From NCBI GenBank assembly GCA_030590405.1, contig JAUUYO010000035.1, positions 1 to 17,070 on the forward strand: a stretch of 17,070 nucleotides of DNA. The letters run 5' to 3'. The notes under the pieces are model-generated. The model was not told where the DNA came from. It made no database searches and saw only the letters and a list, made by a program, of their open reading frames with translations. Below are positions 7,399-14,128 of the stretch, one piece after another (within the stretch, counting starts at the first letter, position 1; every line of letters starts with the position of its first letter). The position numbers were made by a program, and so were the translations under genes. The DNA comes from Kangiellaceae bacterium (GTDB lineage Bacteria; Pseudomonadota; Gammaproteobacteria; Enterobacterales; Kangiellaceae).

Positions 7399-7661
7399 GT
7401 GGTTGATAACCAGGGGCAGACTTATGAGGACGCAGGGTTTGAAAAGCGCCAAGTATTTGATATCGACATTTCACGAATCGTCACCGAGTATCGTGCGCAA
7501 GTCTTAATTGATTCAGCGGATAATCGGTTTGTTGCAGATTTCCCCAAAGGCATTAATAAAGCCGTGCAATATGGGCAAACACTTAAAGCACATGCGGTGT
7601 ATTTATCGCAATATCAATGAATAACCGCATTCAAGAGTATTTTAACGATCAAGTACACATC
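7399..7661 (+). pseudogene. IS66 family transposase (TnpC) fragment with frameshift
   Basis: The first frame (7399-7620) encodes GFEKRQVFDIDISRIVTEY (around residues 13-31) and later RFVADFPKGINKAVQYGQTL, then KAHAVYLSQYQ. These are conserved stretches of IS66 TnpC between the zinc finger and the catalytic core. The frame then hits TGA; the next frame, from 7617, continues the same protein with NNRIQEYFNDQVH (about 7620-7658). A single-base loss near 7615-7618 explains this. In intact IS66 elements the protein is ~500 aa; here only ~85 residues remain. The zinc-finger cysteines that normally precede RQVFDI are absent, and the DDE catalytic core is gone, replaced at about 7660 by IS110 sequence. 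No IS66 terminal repeats are visible. The fragment cannot encode an active transposase. Confidence 0.85.
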
Positions 7662-7823
7662 CTGATCATTAATGGTGCACGTTCCGTTGTCATGCACATT
7701 AAAGGTAAAAAAGATGGCTTAAGTTGTTGGGTAAGGAAATTGTTAGAGACGAAAAGCTTTAACACAACGGTCGTTGCCGTTGCCAACAAACTTATCAGAA
7801 TGGCATTGGCCATGCTGAAATGG
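7662..7823 (+). pseudogene. IS110 family transposase fragment, C-terminal end
   Basis: In the same frame as the tail of the IS66 fragment, the translation becomes LIINGARSVVMHIKGKK, then LSCWVRKLLETKSFNTTVVA and VANKLIRMALAML. These match the C-terminal end of IS110-family (IS116/IS110/IS902) transposases, where the pattern is 'liHGARsVl...W...l..r...n.avVAlANKlaRiaWAmL'. Only about 54 residues of a ~330-residue protein remain: the catalytic RuvC-like DEDD domain is absent. It begins at the IS66 break and ends where group II intron-like coding sequence takes over in another frame. The chimeric reading frame 7617-7988 is therefore an accident of fusion, not a gene. Confidence 0.75.
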
Positions 7824-7828
7824 TTGGG

Positions 7829-7993
7829 GGCGTCGTTTATAGCAATAGAAAACGCTGGGCGCTCTCACTCACTCTTGCAACGTCAGCTGCTTACCCCAAT
7901 AAGTGGTTCATCGGAACACTTGGGCAGTTCATTTGCTCGAACGCTAAACTGTCACATTGGTTTGAGGTTAAAGTCTGGATACGTTTAATGTGA
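7829..7993 (+). pseudogene. Group II intron maturase/reverse transcriptase fragment, C-terminal end
   Basis: In the frame that stops at TGA 7991-7993 the translation reads VVYSNRKRWALSLTLATSAA (from 7832), then YPNKWFIGTLGQF and ending ...KVWIRLM. This resembles the extreme C-terminus of group II intron-encoded proteins (the RKG-W-a-S-t-A...PNkWf-e..Gl pattern before the final ...L.d.W motif). The stop is two bases upstream of a domain V-like hairpin, exactly the arrangement seen when an intron ORF ends shortly before domain V. The frame differs from that of the preceding IS110 fragment, which places the junction near 7820-7830. About 55 residues survive; the reverse-transcriptase domain is absent. 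The family match is from memory of motifs and is less certain than the IS66 call. Confidence 0.55.
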
Positions 7994-7994
7994 G

Positions 7995-8025
7995 GAGCCG
8001 TGTACGAGACCCGTACGCACGGTTC
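7995..8025 (+). ncRNA. Group II intron domain V-like hairpin (remnant)
   Basis: GAGCCGTGT (7995-8003) pairs with GCACGGTTC (8017-8025), with the AGC catalytic triad at 7996-7998 and a two-base bulge AC (8015-8016). A short upper helix, ACG (8004-8006) with CGT (8012-8014), carries the loop AGACC. This is the shape of domain V, the catalytic hairpin of group II introns. It is 31 nt instead of the usual 34, because the upper helix is shorter and the loop is not a GNRA tetraloop. Downstream TCTGTGGGGATAG resembles the usual sequence after domain V, but no domain VI with bulged A can be made out. Confidence 0.6.
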
Positions 8026-8037
8026 TGTGGGGATAGT

Positions 8038-8068
8038 TTAGCGTTGGACTGAAGTCCAACCTACGCTA
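8038..8068 (-). repeat. REP-type palindrome
   Basis: GTTGGACT (8043-8050) and AGTCCAAC (8053-8060) form a perfect 8-bp stem with a GA loop, flanked by TAGC (8039-8042) and GCTA (8065-8068). Read on the minus strand it is GTAG followed by the palindrome, the head-plus-hairpin plan of REP sequences mobilised by RAYT (TnpA-REP) transposases. It lies 71 bp after the stop of the minus-strand DMT gene. Confidence 0.6.
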
Positions 8069-8138
8069 GCTACTAGTTGTTAGTAGTGAGTTTTACCGAG
8101 AATTGCTGAGTACAAACACAAAAAACTAAATGACCAAT

Positions 8139-9026
8139 CTACGCCAGTAACAACAAAACCACCACACTCAAAACAATCAAACTCATCCCAAGATATTCTC
8201 TCAAACTGATATGCTCCTTAAATACCCGATAAGTAATAATCAAAGTAAAGAAAAACTCAACCTGTCCAAGCGCTTTAACATAAGCAGCAGTTTGCAAACT
8301 CGCCGCAGTAAACCATCCAACCGAACCTAACATGCTGGCAATTCCCACAAAAGCACTGATCCGCCAATTATCGATGATCAACCGAAATTGATTTTTATCT
8401 TGATACAACACATAAATAAAAACCAAAAAAGTTTGTAGCGTTACCATAAATGCCAGGGTAAAAGCGGCGCTTAATAATAAATCAGTTTGTAATGCCAGAC
8501 TTGCCTGTCTGATCCACAAGGTTGCCATGGCAAACCCTAAGCCAGCGGCAATTCCATAGGCCGATGCCGGGCTGTTAAATATCGATTTTAAACCAACATC
8601 TGTTTTACTTAAAATTAATACGCCTATTACGCCGATAACCACAGACAACCAACCAAAGCCTGAAAGCACCGCATCAAAAACTAATACGCCCATGATTGCA
8701 GTTAATACCGCTTCGGTTTTAATTAAGCTGGTTGCTACAGCAAAGTTTTGGTAACGAAATGCCATAATGACAAAAGCAGTACCTGCAATTTGTGCAATGG
8801 CTGCAAGAAAGGCAGAGTGTATAAAGTTGGAATTAATTTCAGGGATCGCAAGATGCTGAAAATGGCTGACAGAAAACAAATAAAACCAAACAAAAGGGAC
8901 GGCAAATAAGAAGCGCACCAAGGTCGTTGCCATGGCATTCAAATGATTGGATAGCTGTTTTTGTCCGGCGGTACGAACCGCTTGCATAAAAGCGGCGAGT
9001 AAGGTGAAGTATATCCAGGTTTGCAA
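8139..9026 (-). CDS. EamA/DMT family permease (10 TM)
   Basis: A 295-aa integral membrane protein of the drug/metabolite transporter superfamily. Hydrophobic segments fill the whole length and form two repeats of five helices each (EamA repeats, about residues 1-140 and 150-292). The first starts IYFTLLAAFMQAVRTAGQK and the second contains ASAYGIAAGLGFAMATLWIR. The second repeat also has VKALGQVEFFFTLIITYRVFKE, typical of EamA. The substrate (metabolite, amino acid or drug export) cannot be predicted. The only start between the upstream in-frame stop (complement of 9036-9038) and the first helix is TTG at 9024-9026. An AGGA sequence (complement of 9034-9037) lies 7 nt upstream, so TTG is the likely start; the next ATG would remove part of helix 1. 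A REP palindrome follows the stop. Confidence 0.88.
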   Translation of the reverse strand: MQTWIYFTLLAAFMQAVRTAGQKQLSNHLNAMATTLVRFLFAVPFVWFYLFSVSHFQHLAIPEINSNFIHSAFLAAIAQIAGTAFVIMAFRYQNFAVATSLIKTEAVLTAIMGVLVFDAVLSGFGWLSVVIGVIGVLILSKTDVGLKSIFNSPASAYGIAAGLGFAMATLWIRQASLALQTDLLLSAAFTLAFMVTLQTFLVFIYVLYQDKNQFRLIIDNWRISAFVGIASMLGSVGWFTAASLQTAAYVKALGQVEFFFTLIITYRVFKEHISLREYLGMSLIVLSVVVLLLLA

Positions 9027-9187
9027 GTTTGGTTCCTATTGTTTCTTGAATACTAACTGTAAGGGCTCATTGCATGAGACCGGAGATGGTCAAAAAAATC
9101 TTAGGTTAATGATAAATACCCAATAACAATATCAACTAGGCCTTATATTTTTTATTTTTGTATTCCCTCAAAACATCTAGCGTGTTG

Positions 9188-9228
9188 AAAAAAAACCGGG
9201 CGCTTGCAAAGCGCCCCTACATGTAGGG
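9188..9228 (-). terminator. REP palindrome doubling as intrinsic terminator of the radical SAM gene
   Basis: On the minus strand, GGGCGCTT-TGC-AAGCGCCC (complement of 9198-9216) is an 8-bp GC-rich hairpin followed by GG and a run of eight T (complement of 9188-9195), a textbook Rho-independent terminator 25 bp after the radical SAM stop. The hairpin is preceded by CCCTACATGTAGGG (9215-9228, a perfect palindrome), which supplies the GTAG head of a REP unit. REP and terminator functions therefore coincide. Confidence 0.8.
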
Positions 9229-9240
9229 ATGAACTAAAAT

Positions 9241-10743
9241 TTACAAATGCCGTTGTTGCCTCATTGAATGCTTCATTTGAGTTTCTTTTTCAACGACTTC
9301 TTTTTTTGAAAGTTCCAACCGCTTAAAGGAGCCTTTCAGTTTTGAGCGAAGATAATCTGCTTCCATCGCTTCGACTAGCGCTAAATGTACTTCAGGAAAA
9401 AGCTCTTCACAGGCTTGGGAAACTAACTCATAAAGTCTTTTTAAATTAATTTTATGAGTTTGCTCGGTGGTTTTAAATAACCAATCGGTGAGCTTCAAAA
9501 AATGATCAAAGGGATTTTCGCCGAGTAAAAATGGCAGTGATTTGGAAAAACGACCTGAGTTAGCAATCATATCCCAGTAGCGCGCAAACCGGTTGATCCT
9601 TTGCATGGTGGTAAAATCAACGGTATTAGTACTTAAAATGCTATAGGGTGGAATTGGGCTAAAGCGAAGATCGAATATTTCGGTATGTCGAATAATTGGA
9701 CTGCCTCTCAACCTTTTAAGAATTCCCATTTGAATTTCATGAGGGCGGCAAGCGTATAGCTGATCAAAACTATCAGAAAAAGTTTGTAAGGTTTCACCCG
9801 GCAAACCAAAGATCAAATCCGCATGAATATGGGCGTTGGTATTATCTTTTAGCCAGATTAAATTATCTTTGGATTTTTGGTTGTTTTGTTTACGACTGAT
9901 ATTGGTTTGTACTTGTTCATTAAAAGTTTGAATGCCCACTTCAAACTGCAAGCTACCTTCTGGAAATAAAGTGAGTTTCTCTTTTAATTTATTGGGTAGA
10001 TGATCTGGGATCACTTCAAAATGCAAAAATAAATCATTGCTCATTCTTTCAAGAAAAAAGTCGAGGATCTGGAGAGTCGTTTTTATTTTAAGATTAAAGG
10101 TTCTATCCACAAATTTAAAATGCCTGGCACCGCGTTGATAGAGTGTCTCCATTTCGTTTAAGAATCGCTCTAACTCAAACGGGTAAGATGTTTTATCTAA
10201 TGCTGATAAACAAAATTCACACTTAAAAGGACAACCCCTGGACGCTTCGATATACATCACGCGTTGTTTTAGATCTTCGTCATTGTATAACTGATAAGGC
10301 AAAGTGAGCTCTTTCAGTTGCAAGGGCTTTGAATTTAATATTTTTTTAGTGGGCCGATTTTCAGTTAAGATATCTTTACATAATTGGTAAAAACTCTTAT
10401 CGGCAGCGCCGGTAATAACAAAGTCGGCATGCTCAAATAGGGACTGTTGCTCTGTTTCATAGCTGATTTCAGGACCGCCTAAGACAATGGTGATCTGTGG
10501 GGCGATCCGTTTAATCAGTGCGATGACCTCAAGGGTTTCCTGACAGTTCCAGATATAAACCCCAAAACCGATGATTTCAGGCGTTTGTTCTAGCAGTTTT
10601 TCGACAATGTCGATGGGGCGGGTATTAATCGTATATTCACAGATCCGAGCTTGATTTTGTAATTCTGCCAAATTGGCGTACAGATAGCGTAATCCAAGGC
10701 TGGCATGGATATATTTGGCGTTGAGTGTGGACAGGATAATCAT
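9241..10743 (-). CDS. B12-binding-like radical SAM protein, DUF4080 family (500 aa)
   Basis: The N-terminal ~135 residues form a Rossmann-like domain of the B12-binding type (IILSTLNAKYIHASLGLRYL, then IIGFGVYIWNCQETL and IVLGGPEISYE). The radical SAM core follows with the 4Fe-4S motif RGCPFKCEFC, Cys171, Cys175 and Cys178 (CxxxCxxC). Further core segments include VIPDHLP, LQFEVGIQTFN and DLIFGLPGE. The C-terminal ~150 residues match the DUF4080 region (IQMGILKRLRGSPI onward). The DxHxxG motif that binds cobalamin base-off is not present, so B12 binding is unproven. Family substrates are unknown; such proteins may methylate or otherwise modify a small molecule or RNA. It starts at ATG (complement of 10741-10743) with no good ribosome-binding site and ends in a REP-terminator hairpin. 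It stands alone in its transcription unit. Confidence 0.9.
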   Translation of the reverse strand: MIILSTLNAKYIHASLGLRYLYANLAELQNQARICEYTINTRPIDIVEKLLEQTPEIIGFGVYIWNCQETLEVIALIKRIAPQITIVLGGPEISYETEQQSLFEHADFVITGAADKSFYQLCKDILTENRPTKKILNSKPLQLKELTLPYQLYNDEDLKQRVMYIEASRGCPFKCEFCLSALDKTSYPFELERFLNEMETLYQRGARHFKFVDRTFNLKIKTTLQILDFFLERMSNDLFLHFEVIPDHLPNKLKEKLTLFPEGSLQFEVGIQTFNEQVQTNISRKQNNQKSKDNLIWLKDNTNAHIHADLIFGLPGETLQTFSDSFDQLYACRPHEIQMGILKRLRGSPIIRHTEIFDLRFSPIPPYSILSTNTVDFTTMQRINRFARYWDMIANSGRFSKSLPFLLGENPFDHFLKLTDWLFKTTEQTHKINLKRLYELVSQACEELFPEVHLALVEAMEADYLRSKLKGSFKRLELSKKEVVEKETQMKHSMRQQRHL

Positions 10744-11000
10744 GGCGCGCAGTTTAACATGAAAATTTCTTCTTACTACAAAGAATGTGGCGACTACTGA
10801 ACTTGAAGTCCTTTGACCTGAAACAAGCGTAAATCTGCGGACAGTAACGCATAAATTAATATGTTATAAAATTGGCAGAAAAAACATACCTGCGAACTGC
10901 GAACTATGCATCTTAGGCTCGGGTAGCTGGTTCGAGCCGTGTTTAACTAGTCGATTCGTGGCTTGTTCACTGGCTGAAAGAATAATAACTTCCGAATACT
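10744..11000. other. 257-bp intergenic stretch upstream of the radical SAM gene
   Basis: It must carry the promoter of the radical SAM gene, but I see no strong consensus. The heptamer TGCGAAC is directly doubled (10891-10904). GGCTCG (10916-10921) and CGAGCC (10933-10938) form a 6-bp inverted repeat with an 11-nt loop; it could be a small hairpin or an operator. It lies upstream of the radical SAM gene and downstream of the antiporter stop, so it could also be a weak terminator for the latter, but no T-run follows on the minus strand. Confidence 0.3.
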
Positions 11001-12575
11001 TCATTCAGTTTGAGAATCAAAAAGGTGTACGGTCCGCTCTGCAAAACCGGCACCCACTTTCTCATAATAGTTGAAAACCATGTCGATACCTGAAGTCAAT
11101 AATTCTTTCTCTTCGTCTAAATATCGGGCAATCGCCGCTATTTTCCCTGTATATCCGGCAACCTGAATCTGTTTATTCACTTCCAGAATGTCTAGGTGGT
11201 TTGGTAAAGTCAATAAAATCAGATGAATTGGTGTCAGATCGATGTGTTGCCAAAACTCAGGATCTTCTGCATCTGCCATAATAATATTGCGGCCAGTCGC
11301 GCACAGAGAGTCTACCCGTTCTTTTACAAGGTCAACTCCACAAACCTTTTTATCCAGTTCATTGTGCAGGGAATCATAAGCGCCTCGCCCGACTCGGCCC
11401 ATACCAATGACTAAGGTTGAGGCATTTTCTGGTTGAGTAAACTGGTCTTCAGCTAGTCGCTGTGAGCGTTCAAATCGCTTAATGGTGCGGTTCCAACGCG
11501 TGTATAGTTCGTGCGCTTGAATATTGAGAAGACTCGAAAAAATAAAGGAAAATGCAACGGCTAACGCGATAATCACAAGCCACTCTTTTTCTAGTAGTTG
11601 ATTTGCCACGCTCACTGAGCACACAATTAGACCAAACTCACTGTAATTTGAAAGACTCAAAGCCGCTAAAAATGAGCTACGCCCGCGTAATTTTAAGCGA
11701 GTTAACCATAAGAAAAATAAGCCTGCCTTGAACGGTAATGCGATTGCTATAATGAGCGCGACCGTTAACATATCAATAGTCGGTAAGGCAGTAAATCCGA
11801 TTGAAAGGAAAAAACCGATCAGAAAAATATCCTTAAAGCGCAACATCGATTTAGCCAGTTCAGTCGATTTACCATGACCACTTAATAATATACCGATGAT
11901 CAAAGCACCTAGATGTGCCTCTAATCCGAGTAATTCAAATAAATGACCAAAGGTAAAGGCAAAAAAGAAACCGGCTAAAGGCAATAATTCGCCATGACCA
12001 CTTCGTTGAAGTATCTTATGTAAGATTGGTATCGTTAAAGGTAGACCTAATAAAATTAGTGCCCACCACTCAGGGGTTTTATCGGTAGCAAGGGTTACAA
12101 AAAGGACTGCAACAATGTCTTGTATGATTAAAATCCCAATAGCCACTTGTGCATGCCTGGCTCGCATTTCACCGCGATCTTCGAGTATCTTTACCACAAA
12201 CACGGTACTGCTAAAACTAATCGCAAATCCCACCAATGCAACTGATTGCCATTCAAGTCCTTCGAAATGTGTTAAACCGAAGAATCCAAGAATAGAACCA
12301 TTTAATATGGTGAGTAGCACGATGGTTCCCATATGGGCAATGGTAGTGCCCCAAATTTCAGTTTTGAACAGATTTTTTATATCGAGTTTAAGGCCAATCG
12401 TAAATAGCAATAGTTCTACGCCAAGCTTTGCGAAAGTCTCAAGGGATGAGTCCGGTTCAACGCCTAAGGCATGCAATCCAAAACCTGCGGCCAAATAGCC
12501 AACCAGTGGTGGTAGGTTAATTTGTTTAGCGATAAAACCGCAAGAAAAAGCAACTGCGATCCAAATATAGTCCAT
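11001..12575 (-). CDS. KefB/KefC-type cation:proton antiporter with RCK (TrkA-N) domain
   Basis: A 524-aa monovalent cation/proton antiporter of the CPA2 family. The N-terminal ~355 residues form 12-13 membrane helices, including a typical start (LPPLVGYLAAGFGLHALG, 21-38), LGVELLLFTIGLKLDI and the QD ion-site motif within IGILIIQDIVAVLF (Asp153). A C-terminal cytosolic RCK N-domain (~386-500) has the nucleotide-binding GMGRVG at 391-396. It therefore exchanges K+ or Na+ for protons, with gating by a nucleotide or another ligand through the RCK domain. It is close in layout to YbaL/KefC but shorter (KefC is ~620 aa), and lacks the longer C-terminal region that carries glutathione control in KefC. 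The ATG (complement of 12573-12575) is the first after an in-frame TAG. It is divergent from nhaA, with a shared 163-bp promoter region. Confidence 0.92.
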   Translation of the reverse strand: MDYIWIAVAFSCGFIAKQINLPPLVGYLAAGFGLHALGVEPDSSLETFAKLGVELLLFTIGLKLDIKNLFKTEIWGTTIAHMGTIVLLTILNGSILGFFGLTHFEGLEWQSVALVGFAISFSSTVFVVKILEDRGEMRARHAQVAIGILIIQDIVAVLFVTLATDKTPEWWALILLGLPLTIPILHKILQRSGHGELLPLAGFFFAFTFGHLFELLGLEAHLGALIIGILLSGHGKSTELAKSMLRFKDIFLIGFFLSIGFTALPTIDMLTVALIIAIALPFKAGLFFLWLTRLKLRGRSSFLAALSLSNYSEFGLIVCSVSVANQLLEKEWLVIIALAVAFSFIFSSLLNIQAHELYTRWNRTIKRFERSQRLAEDQFTQPENASTLVIGMGRVGRGAYDSLHNELDKKVCGVDLVKERVDSLCATGRNIIMADAEDPEFWQHIDLTPIHLILLTLPNHLDILEVNKQIQVAGYTGKIAAIARYLDEEKELLTSGIDMVFNYYEKVGAGFAERTVHLFDSQTE

Positions 12576-12702
12576 AAGCTACATACGCTCATCATAAAGA
12601 TAGTTAATCACAATAATATAACATAATGTAAAACTAATCTGGTTAAAACAGTAAGTGTTGATGGAATAAATAATATCCGATAGCGTTATCATTAATTGCT
12701 AC

Positions 12703-12708
12703 TATAAT
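12703..12708 (+). promoter_or_regulatory. Candidate -10 element of nhaA in the divergent intergenic region
   Basis: TATAAT (12703-12708) is 30 bp upstream of the nhaA ATG. The -35 position at 17 bp (ATAGCG) is poor. The 163-bp region between the two divergent antiporter genes is very AT-rich and could carry shared regulation. For the minus-strand antiporter a TATATT (complement of 12615-12620) is the best -10 candidate, without a good -35. Confidence 0.4.
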
Positions 12709-12738
12709 TTCTATTAGAATTAGTGCTGGGTTTTTGAA

Positions 12739-14103
12739 ATGAAAAAATTTGTTACCAAAGAATATATTGCCCCTTGGGAAAAAGCGTTTGATCGCGTTTT
12801 AACTCCCTTAGAAGAATTTATTCATCGCCAAACCACAAGTGGCATTTTATTGATGTTTTGCGCCATTGTGGCGCTTTACATTGCTAATAGTGATTGGAAT
12901 GAAAGCTATCATCATTTATTGCAGATGAAGCTCAGTGTTGGAGTCGAAGGGTTTCAGATTTCTAAATCAATTCATCATTGGATTAATGATGGTCTGATGG
13001 CATTATTTTTCTTTGTGGTTGGGCTGGAACTAAAACGTGAAATACTGGTGGGTGAGTTAGCTGATATGAAACATGCACTTTTTCCGATCATCGCAGCGAT
13101 TGGCGGAATGCTTGTACCTGTTGCTATTTATATCGCTATTAACCCACAAGGGCACACCATGGATGGATGGGGGATCCCAATGGCAACTGACATAGCTTTT
13201 GCTTTGGGGACTTTGGCGTTATTAGGCAATCGCATTCCTAAGAGCTTATTAACCTTTTTGGTTGCTCTGGCAATCGTCGATGATTTAGGCGCTGTGCTGG
13301 TGATCGCGGTATTTTATACCGAAACAATTGATCCAACCGCCTTGATAACAGCCGCAGGTATATTGTTATTATTGATTGTTCTTAACCTTGGCGGTATTCG
13401 TCGACCATTACCCTACATTCTATTAGGTATTGTGCTTTGGATAGCTATGTTAATGAGCGGCGTGCATGCAACCCTTGCCGGAATTTTTCTCGCTTTTACC
13501 ATCCCGATGCGACCTAAATACGATGCAGAACGTTTTGTCTCACAGATTAATGAGATGGTCGCAAAAATTAAGGATGCCTATAAAAACGAAACCAATATCG
13601 TTAGAAATGATGAACTACGTTCGCGAGTGCGTGCTTTGGAAATTGGGGTAAAACTCGTCCAGGCACCAGCTCAAATCATGGAACGTAAAATGCACATGCC
13701 ATCAGCTTATTTGATTATTCCAATTTTTTCGTTAGCTAATGCAGGCATTCCGATTGACGGGGCTTCTTTTGCTGAGATAATAACCAATCCGGTTGCTATT
13801 GGCATTACCGCCGGTTTAGTTTTAGGCAAGCTATTTGGTATTGCTGGATTCGCCTGGCTTGCTGTTAAATCAGGATTGACCTGTTTGCCCCATGGATTAA
13901 ATTTTAAACATATTATTGGGGTGGGATTGATGGGAGGGATCGGATTTACCATGTCGATATTTATCGCTGAATTGGGTTTTGCTCATCATGCTGCGGATCT
14001 GTTAATAGCAAAAACCGGGATCCTGATTGCTTCGTTGATTGCGGGAATTTCCGGTTTTCTCTGGTTATATTTTACTTCGGAAAAAATAGACCCTGAACAT
14101 TAA
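12739..14103 (+). CDS. nhaA: Na+/H+ antiporter NhaA
   Basis: The 454-aa product matches NhaA (E. coli 388 aa), which exports sodium or lithium in exchange for protons in alkaline or salty conditions. It contains the family motifs FFFVVGLELKRE (90-101), PMATDIAFALG (147-157; Asp151 corresponds to E. coli Asp133), VDDLGA (180-185; Asp181 and Asp182 correspond to the Asp163/Asp164 pair) and VLGKLFGI (361-368; Lys364 corresponds to Lys300). GIGFTMSIFIA (400-410) also agrees. The ion-binding and pH-response core therefore looks intact. The extra length is mainly a charged insert of about 60 residues (~258-318) between the two halves of the membrane domain, a feature of the longer NhaA type in many marine bacteria. 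There is no clear ribosome-binding site before the ATG. Confidence 0.95.
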   Translation: MKKFVTKEYIAPWEKAFDRVLTPLEEFIHRQTTSGILLMFCAIVALYIANSDWNESYHHLLQMKLSVGVEGFQISKSIHHWINDGLMALFFFVVGLELKREILVGELADMKHALFPIIAAIGGMLVPVAIYIAINPQGHTMDGWGIPMATDIAFALGTLALLGNRIPKSLLTFLVALAIVDDLGAVLVIAVFYTETIDPTALITAAGILLLLIVLNLGGIRRPLPYILLGIVLWIAMLMSGVHATLAGIFLAFTIPMRPKYDAERFVSQINEMVAKIKDAYKNETNIVRNDELRSRVRALEIGVKLVQAPAQIMERKMHMPSAYLIIPIFSLANAGIPIDGASFAEIITNPVAIGITAGLVLGKLFGIAGFAWLAVKSGLTCLPHGLNFKHIIGVGLMGGIGFTMSIFIAELGFAHHAADLLIAKTGILIASLIAGISGFLWLYFTSEKIDPEH

Positions 14104-14128
14104 TTCTGAAAAAGATGAAAAAATTTGG

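Noticed and set aside
7617..7988. 123-aa frame as a novel protein
   Set aside because: It is a chimera: IS66 tail, IS110 C-terminus, then the out-of-frame reading of a group II intron end.
10912..10945. tRNA fragment (GGTTCGAGCC resembles a T-arm)
   Set aside because: Only a T-arm-like string is present; no acceptor, D or anticodon arm can be built around it.
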